Shown here in pieces: positions 17,201-24,932 of a stretch of 64,000 bases of DNA. The position numbers and the translations under genes are program-made. Position 1 is the first letter of the stretch, and each line of letters opens with the position of its first letter. This DNA comes from Thermoflexus hugenholtzii (lineage in GTDB: Bacteria > Chloroflexota > Anaerolineae > Thermoflexales > Thermoflexaceae). Location: assembly GCF_018771565.1 (NCBI RefSeq), contig NZ_CP076326.1, forward strand, positions 496,001 to 560,000, in the 5' to 3' direction. The notes beneath the pieces were generated by a model. The model was not told the DNA's origin and searched no databases. It saw only the letters and a list, made by a program, of their open reading frames with translations.

Positions 17201-17385
17201 AGCGGATCTTCAGCCGGTTCGAGACGCTGCTGGGCCGTCGGGGCCACGGCCTGGGGCTGGCCTTCGCCCGGCTGGCGGTGGAAGCCCACGGCGGGCGCAT
17301 CGAGGTCGAGAGCGACGCCCGGGGCACCACCTTCGCCATCCGCTTGCCCTTGCGCCCGCCGGACATCGGAGCGGTCCCCGGATGA
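14260..17385 (+). CDS. Large GAF/PAS hybrid sensor histidine kinase
   Basis: A soluble kinase of about 1041 residues. After a leucine-rich coiled-coil start come an N-terminal GAF-like module (about 30-180), a clear GAF domain (about 205-350), further GAF-like regions (about 365-505 and 525-680), a PAS domain beginning RLEAILSTMEDAVLLLDAQGQILQWN (about 690-800), a HisKA helix with MHDLQNPLGPIRLALEEL (histidine near 825) and an HATPase domain with LWNLLSNAEKFTP and GHGLGLAFAR. No receiver domain is attached, and no regulator is adjacent. GGAGGT lies seven bases before the ATG at 14260; an in-frame ATG at 14242 has no ribosome site. The stop overlaps the glycoside hydrolase start (ATGA). The signal is unknown. 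Confidence 0.9.
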   Translation: MDAAPDQLHGELLRRLEELEDRLRRLQRLQELLHPLDQAWTAEAPLAHALEICRRAWGADGALWVRLDSQGQPIRWHEAPPGKPPSDLLPRLLPAVPIGILGAAERLPQALRFAEPIPLDPEGKRVIREALVLPLPDPWGGASGLILWRESGEGFSEEERELARLAAEPLASRFHHLHALEQQRYLSRTVLILFRVARAMAASPDLSRTLPEVVRIIREEAGWPRVAIFVHEPAAGQLRAWAREGHSPESEHYPWVLPIDRGITGRAFRTGEPQRVPDVSRDPDYVVGDPTTRSELAVPIFEIEGERPWGVLDAQSPEPYAFTPDDETLMLAVAGTIGLGLEAAQTYERVRQERARLIALYEAYLAIQQHPEPEEALQEVAEAFVRLGWRAARCWAFDESGNVLAQGESRGAASLRHLDLEPWLRNDPHLERYRQGDWLYLFPAEGAPSAGRAVLPLRDASGALMALMELEAPAEAQALGEALRRPTELLATLLRIAFDRGRLLRRYARNLREQTMLYRAVSALLRSDEPGPILTEIAAALCEALEGTSAYFLTVDLERRIMQVAAEYYAPTANPLERVSDLGVIYRREEIPAEWAALEARQPRVLYADDPPDPFEEERVLLRRYGGWSVLMIPLFAEEEPLGVVEVWDSRRRRAFDAGERAIAQAIAQHAALALQRAQLRARLQQANRRLEAILSTMEDAVLLLDAQGQILQWNAAAQRLLAEAVGFPPGRTLPDLLRALGRRAPGAARALLQGIRQLRQGREGFRIEISWPGAQGSRAFAVLCAPVREELPGTGSGWLLLFRDITAERERDALREEMIRMLMHDLQNPLGPIRLALEELRSLPELNPEARPLVQVALRGLGRLHGLIDSLLDLARLEAGRMPLERQPLDLGELAREAVEEWSPAFRHRRLRVTLELPPERPPVWADRQLMARTLWNLLSNAEKFTPVGGEIRIRMEVQADAVVLAVFNSGSYIPPEQRERIFSRFETLLGRRGHGLGLAFARLAVEAHGGRIEVESDARGTTFAIRLPLRPPDIGAVPG

Positions 17386-18548
17386 GGGCGCGCGGGAAAA
17401 GCGCGGGCCGGAGATCCCGGATCGGGGGGCGGGCCGCGCTCTGGGCGGCTTTCCTGATGACGCTGGGGAGCATCCCCGCATCGAGCGGGCCGCCCCGGCT
17501 CCGCCTGGATCCGCCTCACGCGCCGGCCCCCCGGCCTTCCGTCGTGGGGGTCCACACGCGGGTGACCGATGAGGCGAATCCCGCGCGCATCTACCGCACG
17601 TTTCAGATGGCCCGGGCCATGGGCGCGGACTGGGTGGTGGAGTTCTTCCCGTGGCCCTATCTGGAGCCGGCCCCCGGCCGCTTCGATTGGTCCCACAGCG
17701 ACCTGCGGATCTTCCTGGCCCGGCGGGAGGGGTTGCGGGTCATCGCCCGGCTGGGGATGGTGCCGGCCTGGGCCCGCCCCTGGCGCGCCCCGGCCACCTA
17801 CCTGGGGCCGGAGGCGGTCCTCCCCTTCGCCCGGTTCGCCGCCGCCTTCGCCGCCCGCTATCGGGATCAGGTGGCCGCCCTGGTGATCTGGAACGAGCCC
17901 AATCTCTACATCGAGTGGGGCGATCGGCCGCCGGACCCCGCCTTCTTCGTGGCGGTGATGCGGGCCGTCTACCGGGAGGTGAAGGCGGCCGCGCCGGAGG
18001 TGCCGGTGCTGGCCGGCGGGCCGGCGCCCACCCTGGAGGACTCCCCGCGCGCAATGAACGACCTGCGGTTCCTGCGGGAGGTCTACGCGCAGGGCATCGC
18101 GGCGTATCTCGACGGCTGGGCGATGCATCCCTACGGGTTCGGGAACCCGCCGGAGGAGCCGCCGGACCCCGGGCGCCTGAACTTCCGTCGTGTGGAGCTG
18201 ATGCGGGCCCTCATGCGGGCCTACGGGGACGATCGGCCGATTTACATCACGGAGGCCGGCTGGAACGAAGCGCCCGAATACGATCACGGCCTCCCGCCGG
18301 AGGTGCGGGCGGATTACACGGTGCGCGCCTATGAATACGCGCGCCGGAACTGGCCGTGGTGCCCGGTGGTGGCCATGTGGGCGCTGCGCTATCCCTGGCG
18401 GGAGGACCCCATCCTGGAGGGCTACGCCTTCCTGGACCTGGACTTCCGACCCCGGCCGACCTACGAGGCGGTCCGCCGCTACACCCAGGCCCTGCGCGAA
18501 GCCGACGAAAGGGGCGCGCCGTCCGGGCCTACGCCGGGCGCTCCGTGA
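17382..18548 (+). CDS. Secreted glycoside hydrolase of clan GH-A (GH39/GH5-like)
   Basis: A 388-residue protein with an N-terminal signal sequence (basic start, then ALWAAFLMTLGSIPASSG), so it is probably exported. The remainder is a TIM-barrel hydrolase with the two catalytic glutamates of clan GH-A: E172 in VIWNEPNLY (acid/base) and E291 in YITEAGWNE (nucleophile). FFPWPYLEPAPGRFDWS near residue 90 is typical of GH39/GH5-like enzymes. The substrate cannot be read from sequence. The ATG overlaps the stop of the upstream kinase, implying coupled translation. The 3' end overlaps the convergent DUF433 gene by 20 bases. Confidence 0.85.
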   Translation: MRARGKSAGRRSRIGGRAALWAAFLMTLGSIPASSGPPRLRLDPPHAPAPRPSVVGVHTRVTDEANPARIYRTFQMARAMGADWVVEFFPWPYLEPAPGRFDWSHSDLRIFLARREGLRVIARLGMVPAWARPWRAPATYLGPEAVLPFARFAAAFAARYRDQVAALVIWNEPNLYIEWGDRPPDPAFFVAVMRAVYREVKAAAPEVPVLAGGPAPTLEDSPRAMNDLRFLREVYAQGIAAYLDGWAMHPYGFGNPPEEPPDPGRLNFRRVELMRALMRAYGDDRPIYITEAGWNEAPEYDHGLPPEVRADYTVRAYEYARRNWPWCPVVAMWALRYPWREDPILEGYAFLDLDFRPRPTYEAVRRYTQALREADERGAPSGPTPGAP

Positions 18549-18777
18549 GGGGCACGAACGAGATGTCCGCCAGGGCCTTCGCTGCGAACAGCAGGCACGC
18601 CCGGATATCCTCCCGGGTCAGCCCCGGATATTCCCGAAGGATCTCCTCCACGGTCGCTCCGCTGGCCAGCAGACTTAGGATGTGCTCCACCGTGAGCCGG
18701 GTCCCCCGGATCACCGGCTTCCCCGTCATCACCCGTGGATCCACAGCGATCCGCGCCAGCAACTCCTCTTCCGTCAT
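18529..18777 (-). CDS. DUF433 domain protein (antitoxin-like)
   Basis: An 82-residue DUF433 protein with the signature RIAVDPRVMTGKPVIRGTRLTVEHILSLLASG and YPGLTREDIRACLLFAAKALAD. Many DUF433 proteins are antitoxins paired with a PIN-like DUF5615 toxin, but no such partner is adjacent, so this may be an orphan. The start at 18777 has AGGAGG seven bases upstream; a longer frame to 18840 lacks support. It overlaps the 3' end of the convergent glycoside hydrolase gene by 20 bases. Confidence 0.82.
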   Translation of the reverse strand: MTEEELLARIAVDPRVMTGKPVIRGTRLTVEHILSLLASGATVEEILREYPGLTREDIRACLLFAAKALADISFVPLTERPA

Positions 18778-18929
18778 TCCTGTCCTCCTGAGCACGGCTC
18801 GCACTGGTTCCACAAAGAGGACCTGCCGGGTCGTCCCCACCGGTCGGCAGGCCGGATCCTCGAAGCCGCGCCCTCGGCGGTCATGTTACACTCGTTTCCA
18901 CAACCCCTTTCCTGAGGAGGTCTTCGACG

Positions 18930-19973
18930 ATGGCCCTGGTTCAGCGGGTGGCGTTGATCGGGTTCGGGGCGGTGGGGCGCGCCTTCGCCCGGCTGCTCCT
19001 GCGCAAGCGCGAGGAGATCCTCCAGCGCTATGCGGTGGACATGCGGGTCACCGGGATCATCACCGCCCGCCGGGGGGCGGCCTGGGATCCCGAGGGGCTG
19101 GATCTGGCCGCGGCCCTGGAAGTGACCGAAGGGGGCGGGGATCTGAGCGCCCTGAGCCGGAGCCCGGCGCCCCGGGAGACCCTGGACTTCATCGAGAAGT
19201 GCCCCGCCGACGTGGTGGTGGAGATCACCGTCCTGGATCCCCGCGCCGGGCAGCCGGCCACCGATCACGTGCGGGCCGCCCTGCGCGCCGGCCGCCACGT
19301 GGTCACCGCCAACAAGGGCCCCCTGGCCTTCGCCTACCGGGAGCTGCGGGACCTCGCCCGCTCCCGCGGTCGGGCCTTTCTCTTCGAGTCCACGGTCATG
19401 GACGGCGCCCCGCTCTTCAGCCTGGTCCGCGAGGGGCTGCCGGCCACCCACATCCTGGGCTTCCGCGCCATCCTCAACAGCACCACCAATTTCATCCTCA
19501 CCCGGATGGAGGAGGGGATCCCCTTTGAGGAGGCTGTGCGGCAGGCCCAGGCCATCGGCATCGCCGAGGCCGATCCATCGAACGATATCGATGGATGGGA
19601 CGCGGCGGTCAAGACCTGCGTGCTGGCCAACGTGTGGATGGACGCGGACTTGCGGCCGGATGCGGTGGAGCGGACCGGCATCCGGGGGATCGGGCCGGAG
19701 GACCTGGCGGCGGCGCGGCGGGAGGGGCGGCGGATCAAGCTGGTGTGCACGGCGGAGCGTTCGGCGGACGGGGCGGTGCGGGCCCGGGTGGCCCCGGAGG
19801 CCGTCCCTCTGGAGGACCTGCTGGCCCACGTGCGGGGGACCTCCTCCGTGATCACCCTGCGCACGGACACCCTGAAGCAGCTCACCCTCATCGAGCACGA
19901 GCCTGAGCCGGCCCAGACGGCCTTCGGCATCCTGGCCGACCTCATCGCCATCGCGCAAGGTCGCTGGGCGTAA
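18930..19973 (+). CDS. hom: Homoserine dehydrogenase
   Basis: This 347-residue enzyme reduces aspartate-4-semialdehyde to homoserine, the branch point to threonine and methionine. It has an N-terminal NAD(P) fold with VALIGFGAVGRAF and VVTANKGPLAFAYREL. The catalytic domain has RAILNSTTNFIL, the EADPSNDIDGWDAAVK motif with conserved acidic and lysine residues, and a C-terminal part without an ACT domain, so allosteric threonine control through ACT is not expected. TGAGGAGGT lies about 10 bases before the ATG. No thrB, thrC or aspartokinase gene is nearby. The short, ACT-less form is common in thermophiles and archaea. Confidence 0.93.
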   Translation: MALVQRVALIGFGAVGRAFARLLLRKREEILQRYAVDMRVTGIITARRGAAWDPEGLDLAAALEVTEGGGDLSALSRSPAPRETLDFIEKCPADVVVEITVLDPRAGQPATDHVRAALRAGRHVVTANKGPLAFAYRELRDLARSRGRAFLFESTVMDGAPLFSLVREGLPATHILGFRAILNSTTNFILTRMEEGIPFEEAVRQAQAIGIAEADPSNDIDGWDAAVKTCVLANVWMDADLRPDAVERTGIRGIGPEDLAAARREGRRIKLVCTAERSADGAVRARVAPEAVPLEDLLAHVRGTSSVITLRTDTLKQLTLIEHEPEPAQTAFGILADLIAIAQGRWA

Positions 19974-20145
19974 GGCAGGAGGTGAACGCAGGCCAGTGCG
20001 GCTCGTGATTCGAAGGTTCAGCCGCCCGGCCTCGTCCTGAAGTCCATGGGCAACCGGGTTACAATTTCCATCTGGACCCCTTCGTCGGGTTGTGAGAATG
20101 GATACAGCGATCGGCCCATCTGTATGGAATGAGAGGGGGAAAGCG

Positions 20146-20454
20146 ATGCGAGATCGGATGCATCGGGTGCAGATCCGACTCACCCCAGAGCAGCATCGAC
20201 GCCTCCGGATGCTGGCGGACCAGCAGCGGCGCAGCCTTTCCGATCTGGTGCGAGAGCTCCTGGACCAGGCGCTGGCCGTTCACAAGCCCTTTGCACGCGA
20301 CGTGCAAGATCGGCTGGAACGCATCGAGCAAGCTCACAGGATCGCCACGCGTGTCCTGCATGAGCGAGGCGGTCTTCCGATCGAAGCGGATATCAGTGCT
20401 TTGATCCGTGAGATTAGGGAGGAACGATTCAATGACCTCGACAGCAGTTATTGA
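20146..20454 (+). CDS. Ribbon-helix-helix antitoxin-like protein
   Basis: A 102-residue protein with an N-terminal ribbon-helix-helix (MHRVQIRLTPEQHRRLRMLADQQRRSLSDLVRELLDQAL) that should bind operator DNA as a dimer. Its C-terminal half probably masks the PIN toxin. It overlaps the PIN gene by 23 bases, the classic antitoxin-first arrangement. GAGAGGGGGA precedes the ATG at 20146; an in-frame ATG at 20092 is less likely. Autoregulation by the RHH domain is expected from the family but no operator was identified. Confidence 0.85.
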   Translation: MRDRMHRVQIRLTPEQHRRLRMLADQQRRSLSDLVRELLDQALAVHKPFARDVQDRLERIEQAHRIATRVLHERGGLPIEADISALIREIREERFNDLDSSY

Positions 20455-20857
20455 TGCGAACATCGCAATCTATGCAGTGCTTCCTAGTCCTTTTCATCAG
20501 GCTGCTATCTCGCTATTGCGGCGTCTGGTGGAAGAAGGGATTGTCATTTATGTTCCTCACTTATGGCTTTGTGAAGTGGGAAGCGGAATTCGCAAGATTG
20601 CTACCCTTACTCGGTTGCCTGAGGAGCAAAAGATCCTTCAAGCCGCTTTTGATTTGCCTGTGGAGATCGCTGATGAGGATTATGATCTCTATTTTTCGGC
20701 GTATACAATTGCAAAAGAATTAAATCAGAAAACGATATATGATGCTATTTACATCGCATTGGCAAATCGAGTTAACGGTGTATTCTTCACCGCTGACCGT
20801 TCTCTTTATCATAATTGCAGGAATAAAAGGATTGGGAATGTCTATCTTCTGGAATAA
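20432..20857 (+). CDS. PIN-domain toxin, VapC-like
   Basis: A 141-residue PIN-domain ribonuclease. The four acidic residues expected at the metal site are present: D8 in AVIDANIAIY, E48 in LWLCEVGSG, D104 in TIYDAIYIALA and D122 in FFTADRSLY. VapC toxins cut tRNA or rRNA; the target here is unknown. AGGGAGGA precedes the ATG at 20432, inside the antitoxin gene. The gene is clearly richer in A and T than its neighbours (for example the stretch 20700-20860), which suggests recent acquisition of the pair. Confidence 0.9.
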   Translation: MTSTAVIDANIAIYAVLPSPFHQAAISLLRRLVEEGIVIYVPHLWLCEVGSGIRKIATLTRLPEEQKILQAAFDLPVEIADEDYDLYFSAYTIAKELNQKTIYDAIYIALANRVNGVFFTADRSLYHNCRNKRIGNVYLLE

Positions 20858-20938
20858 AGGTTGAGAGTTCTTGGGCGAGATTGTCTTTGTGGAGCTCGAA
20901 TGTCGTTAAGATATTCCGGGTTTGTGATTTCATTTGCT

Positions 20939-22498
20939 TTATCTGGGCCTGCGTGGTCCTCGAACGTGGCTTCCTCGACGTGAAGGCTGGGATGACCCGC
21001 CGGGTCGCCCCTGTCGGATCCGCCACACCTGGGCCCGCGCCCCTTCGAACTCCTTCTCCCAGCGGGGATCTTCCTCCAGGGCCCGGGCCAGCTCCTCCTG
21101 CAGAACTTTGTCGATCAGCAGGCGATCGACCCCGTAGCGTGTGAGCCGCTCGTGGTAGCGGGACGCGTGAGAGATGCGGACGTAGTCCAGCCACAGCTCG
21201 TAGGGGTAGAGCTCCACCCGGGGGTCCACGAAAACTTTCTGCTCCGGCATGGCCCAGATCAGATAGCTGCCATAGCCCATCTCGTTGAACAGGCGCCCGC
21301 CGGGGTGCGCCCGGAGGTATTCCACCGCGTCCACCGGCGTCTCGACCCCGACCAGGGGCCCGACGGGGTGCCCCCGCCACACCTGTCGCCAGTAGGCCTC
21401 CGGCAGGGGGATCCGCTCCACCCACCAGGGCTGCACGGCGAGGACCGGCAGGAAGAGCAGGGCGGCGAGGAGGGCGTTCAGCGGGCGGGGCGGGGGGCTG
21501 GGCCAGGGCCACGGCGGCAGGGCCCCGGCCAGCAGCCGGGCCAGGATGGGGGCGGCCACCATCCCGAACCAGATCACATAGCGCTGGCCGTTCCAGGCCA
21601 GCCAGAGGAAGGCGACGATCAGCAACGCCTCGGTGGGGGAGAGACGGTAACGGGAGCAGGCGAGGGCCAGCAGCAACACCAGGATGCTCCCGTAAAACGT
21701 GACGTTGGCGATCCCGTGGGGTGTGGGGGAGGCCCATTCCACCACCAGGGTCTGGCTGGGCCGGTCGGTGAGCAGGCGGTGGACGTAGCCCAGGATCCCG
21801 ATGCCCTGCGGGTTGAGGAGCAGGGCCAGCAAGGCGAGAGCGGCGGCGCCCGCCAGGGGGCGCAGGGTGGAGAGCGGGCGCTGCCCGAGGAGCGCCTCCA
21901 GGGCTCCGCCGGCGAGGAAGAGGAGCAGCAAGGCCGGGCCCAGGATGAAGGCCCCATGGACGTTGACCCAGAAGGCCATCAGCGGGGGGAGGGCGAGGAG
22001 AGCCTTCGGGCGCAGGGCGCCCTCCCGGAAGCGGGACAGGAGGAGATAGAAAACCGCGAAGGGCACCCAGGACCAGATCTGGGGGCGCAGCACCAGGTTG
22101 TTGAGGGACATGCCGGCGGCCAGCGTGAGGGCCAGGGCGGCCAGGCGGCCGGAGCCGCCCCGCCGCCTCGCCTCCCATCCGATGAGGGCGAAGGCCGCGA
22201 GGGCCAGCAGGTTGCGGGCGAAGGTGGGGAGCGGAAGCCCCCCGGCCCGATACAGCAGGGCGAGGAGCGCCTCCCCCAGCCAGGCCCCGTAGGTGAAAGG
22301 CGCATCCGGCGGCAGGGTCCAGCCGAACATGTTCGTGGCCGGGATGCGCCGCTCGTCGAGGATGAGCGTCCCGATCTTCAGATGCCACCAGAAATCGTTC
22401 GGGGGCAGCGGCACCAGCGAGACCAGCACCCCGAAGGCCGCCAGAACCACCATCAGCCAGAGGAGGTCGATGGAAGCGCTCATCCTGTGGGCCTGCAT
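20939..22498 (-). CDS. Polytopic membrane protein, GT-C glycosyltransferase-like
   Basis: A 519-residue protein with about ten hydrophobic segments and a soluble C-terminal part of about 130 residues. The first periplasmic loop NDFWWHLKIGTLILDERRIPATNMFGWT has the acidic residue after the first membrane helix that is typical of lipid-linked sugar (GT-C) transferases. The tail has FNEMGYGSYLIWAMPEQKVFVDPRVELYP, seen in related uncharacterised Chloroflexota membrane proteins. It is the last gene of the long minus-strand glycosyltransferase run; the next gene upstream ends 17 bases before its start. AGGAAA lies before the ATG at 22498. The sugar donor and acceptor are unknown. Confidence 0.7.
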   Translation of the reverse strand: MQAHRMSASIDLLWLMVVLAAFGVLVSLVPLPPNDFWWHLKIGTLILDERRIPATNMFGWTLPPDAPFTYGAWLGEALLALLYRAGGLPLPTFARNLLALAAFALIGWEARRRGGSGRLAALALTLAAGMSLNNLVLRPQIWSWVPFAVFYLLLSRFREGALRPKALLALPPLMAFWVNVHGAFILGPALLLLFLAGGALEALLGQRPLSTLRPLAGAAALALLALLLNPQGIGILGYVHRLLTDRPSQTLVVEWASPTPHGIANVTFYGSILVLLLALACSRYRLSPTEALLIVAFLWLAWNGQRYVIWFGMVAAPILARLLAGALPPWPWPSPPPRPLNALLAALLFLPVLAVQPWWVERIPLPEAYWRQVWRGHPVGPLVGVETPVDAVEYLRAHPGGRLFNEMGYGSYLIWAMPEQKVFVDPRVELYPYELWLDYVRISHASRYHERLTRYGVDRLLIDKVLQEELARALEEDPRWEKEFEGARAQVWRIRQGRPGGSSQPSRRGSHVRGPRRPR

Positions 22499-22515
22499 AG
22501 CGTTTCCTTTTCTCC

Positions 22516-23655
22516 TTACTCCGGAGGATACTTCGGCATCGCAGCGCCGCGTTGGGCCAGGAGGGCCCAGCCCAGCAGCGCTGAGCCTGCCCAGAAGTAG
22601 AAGATCTGAGACATGGAGGTAAACAGGAGGACCCCGTCCAGGATCCCATATGCCAGAATCAGTCTGAGGCGTCGGGGCGCAGGAGAATGCGAAATCAGAT
22701 GGTAGAAGGCGGGGATCAGACCGACGAGCGCCAGCGTGAGGTCGAAGGTCCAGCCGTATGCCGCCGTTGCCAGGGAGATCAGCGTCCACAAGGGGATCTC
22801 CGGGATGGAAGGGCGATAGCGCAGCCAGAGCCCCAGGCCGACGAGCGGGGGAAGGAACTGGAGGACCACATACGAGGGGCCGATCAGCAATCTCAGAAAG
22901 CCCCCCAGGGTCGCGGTGGCCCAATCGGCGGGCGGGTAATGTCGCCAGGCGTGGAGATACTGGGCGAAGACCGGGGGGTGCAGGAGCCCGGAGAGGGCGG
23001 AGGCCCCGGCCGCGGCGGCGAACAGCCCGAGGGCGAAGCCGGGCTTCCGCTGCCGGACGGATTCGGCCAGCAGCGTCAGGAGCACAAGATAGACCAGGTG
23101 GGGCTTCACCAGCAGGAGGGCGGACCAGAGTCCGGCCCGGAAAGGATGGCGCGGGAACGCGCGCATCGCCTCAACCAGGGCGGGCAGCATCAGCGGCGTG
23201 ATCTGCCCGGCTTTGAGGGCGTGGAGCGCCGGCGCGAAGGTGAAGACCAGGGCCCAGACCCCCCACGGCCGCGCGAGCGCGATGCGGAGGGAGCGACTCA
23301 GTTGCGTTCCGCCCCATGCGAGGGCTGCCATCTGAAGGAGAAACCATAGGCTGCGGGCGAGAGGATAGGGCAACGCGCCGAAGGGGGCGAGGAGCGCCAG
23401 GACCCATGGGGGGTTCCACAGCATGACGGCTTCCTCCAGCGGGCGTCCGGCTTCCCGTTCGAGGCGGAGCACCTGTTCCGGATCGTAGGGGTTGCCGCCG
23501 GCGAGGGTCAGACGGCCGGCCGCCCAGTATTCCACGAAATCATCCACCCGGATGAAGCCGGGCGAGGTGAGGACACGTCCCAGGAGGATGACCCATGCGA
23601 TCCCCGCCATGAGCAGGAGGGGCCAGCGGATCACGCGGTAGATTCGAAGCGCCAT
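22516..23655 (-). CDS. GT87-like (DUF2029) membrane glycosyltransferase
   Basis: A 379-residue integral membrane protein. The loop after the first helix, RVDDFVEYWAAGRLTLAGGNPYDPEQV, carries the conserved acidic pair and G-NPYDP of GT87/DUF2029 transferases, which move a mannose or similar sugar from a polyprenyl phosphate donor on the outer face of the membrane. LLVKPHLVYLVLL is the conserved K-P helix. GGAGG precedes the ATG at 23655. It follows a paralogue with the same KPHLVYLVLL motif, which suggests tandem duplication. The substrate is unknown. Confidence 0.8.
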   Translation of the reverse strand: MALRIYRVIRWPLLLMAGIAWVILLGRVLTSPGFIRVDDFVEYWAAGRLTLAGGNPYDPEQVLRLEREAGRPLEEAVMLWNPPWVLALLAPFGALPYPLARSLWFLLQMAALAWGGTQLSRSLRIALARPWGVWALVFTFAPALHALKAGQITPLMLPALVEAMRAFPRHPFRAGLWSALLLVKPHLVYLVLLTLLAESVRQRKPGFALGLFAAAAGASALSGLLHPPVFAQYLHAWRHYPPADWATATLGGFLRLLIGPSYVVLQFLPPLVGLGLWLRYRPSIPEIPLWTLISLATAAYGWTFDLTLALVGLIPAFYHLISHSPAPRRLRLILAYGILDGVLLFTSMSQIFYFWAGSALLGWALLAQRGAAMPKYPPE

Positions 23656-23711
23656 AGCGATCCGCCTCCGGGCAGGTTTCCACGATCCGCGGCGCGCAGG
23701 GCGTCCTCGCT

Positions 23712-24932
23712 TCAGCTTACAAACGCATTTTTCATTTTCCTGTATGTTAGAAACCTGCGAAACATGAGATATTTTATGGATATAATCCACGGCATCCAGA
23801 TTTGGCTGACATCTCCCCAGAAATATGGGTAGGCGAAGAGATACGTGAAAAATCCAAGCAGGTTGATCCCGATCATTGACGCCGCATATCCGCCGATTGC
23901 AAAGGCGGGTTTCGATGCCTGAGCGATGGCTGCGGCTACCTGAAGGAGGGGCCACATCATCAGCACCCAATCGAAGCTCCATCCGTAGGGCGATGTGAGG
24001 ATCGAGGCGATGATCAGCGGGGGCATCTCGTCCATCCAGCTCCAGCGCGCTCGCCGGGCGCGCCAGCGCCAGGCCGCCCAGGCCATGCCCGGGATCATGG
24101 GGAGGAAGCTCAGCCAGGCGCGATCCAGGCCCAGCAGCAGCCGCAGCATGAAGCCGGTGGTCGGGGTTGCCCACCCCAGAGGCGCGTGAGAGCGCATGGC
24201 CTGGAGATAATGTGGAAGAACATGGGGATTCAGGATCCATGCAATGGCGGTGGCGATCCCCAATCCCAGCGCGGAGATCCCCACGGCTGCCCCGAAACGC
24301 TGGCGCCACGCCCATAGCAGGTAGACCAGCAATACCAGATAAACCAGGTGGGGTTTCAACAGGAGCGGAAGGAGGGCAAGGCCGGCGCCGATGGGAGAGT
24401 TTCTTTCCAGAGAGATCACCAGCCCGATCAACCCGAGCAGGATCAGCCATCCGATCTGACCTTTAAGCCACATCGTCAGCGTGGGGAAAAAGAAGAACCC
24501 CAACACCCATGCGATCCATATCCTGGAAGATGGGCCGGCATAGCGTCTCCAGATCCATGCGAAGCTCGCCGCAAGGGAGATCAGGCTGAGCCAGAACCAG
24601 AGGGCGCGAGCGATGGGATACGGTAGAAGGGCGAAGGGAAAGAGCGCGGCAAAGGCATATGGGGCATACCACATGAGCGCCACGGCTTCCTGGGGGATCG
24701 GCTCGTGGCCGATATCCTTGAGGATGCGGTTGAGATCCCCGAGGGAATAAGGGTTCCCTCCGGTTCGGTGGAGGTAGGCCGATCCCCACAGGATACCGAA
24801 GTCGTCGTCTCTCCGCAGGGCGGGCGCGTCGAACAGCGAGGCCGTGGCCCCGACCAGGATGGCGAGGCCCGCGGCGACCAGGAGCAGCTTCAGCAGCCCG
24901 CCCATCCGCATCGACACGCGCAGGTTGTTCAT
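23712..24932 (-). CDS. GT87-like (DUF2029) membrane glycosyltransferase
   Basis: A 406-residue paralogue of the next gene downstream. Its first outer loop is RRDDDFGILWGSAYLHRTGGNPYSLGDL, and LLLKPHLVYLVLLVYLLWAW forms the K-P helix. Many tryptophans and about ten hydrophobic segments mark an integral membrane protein. The ATG at 24932 overlaps the stop of the upstream gene by four bases (ATGA), so translation is coupled. The last 60 codons are richer in A and T than the body of the gene. GT-C family membership is well supported; the specific sugar is not known. Confidence 0.8.
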   Translation of the reverse strand: MNNLRVSMRMGGLLKLLLVAAGLAILVGATASLFDAPALRRDDDFGILWGSAYLHRTGGNPYSLGDLNRILKDIGHEPIPQEAVALMWYAPYAFAALFPFALLPYPIARALWFWLSLISLAASFAWIWRRYAGPSSRIWIAWVLGFFFFPTLTMWLKGQIGWLILLGLIGLVISLERNSPIGAGLALLPLLLKPHLVYLVLLVYLLWAWRQRFGAAVGISALGLGIATAIAWILNPHVLPHYLQAMRSHAPLGWATPTTGFMLRLLLGLDRAWLSFLPMIPGMAWAAWRWRARRARWSWMDEMPPLIIASILTSPYGWSFDWVLMMWPLLQVAAAIAQASKPAFAIGGYAASMIGINLLGFFTYLFAYPYFWGDVSQIWMPWIISIKYLMFRRFLTYRKMKNAFVS

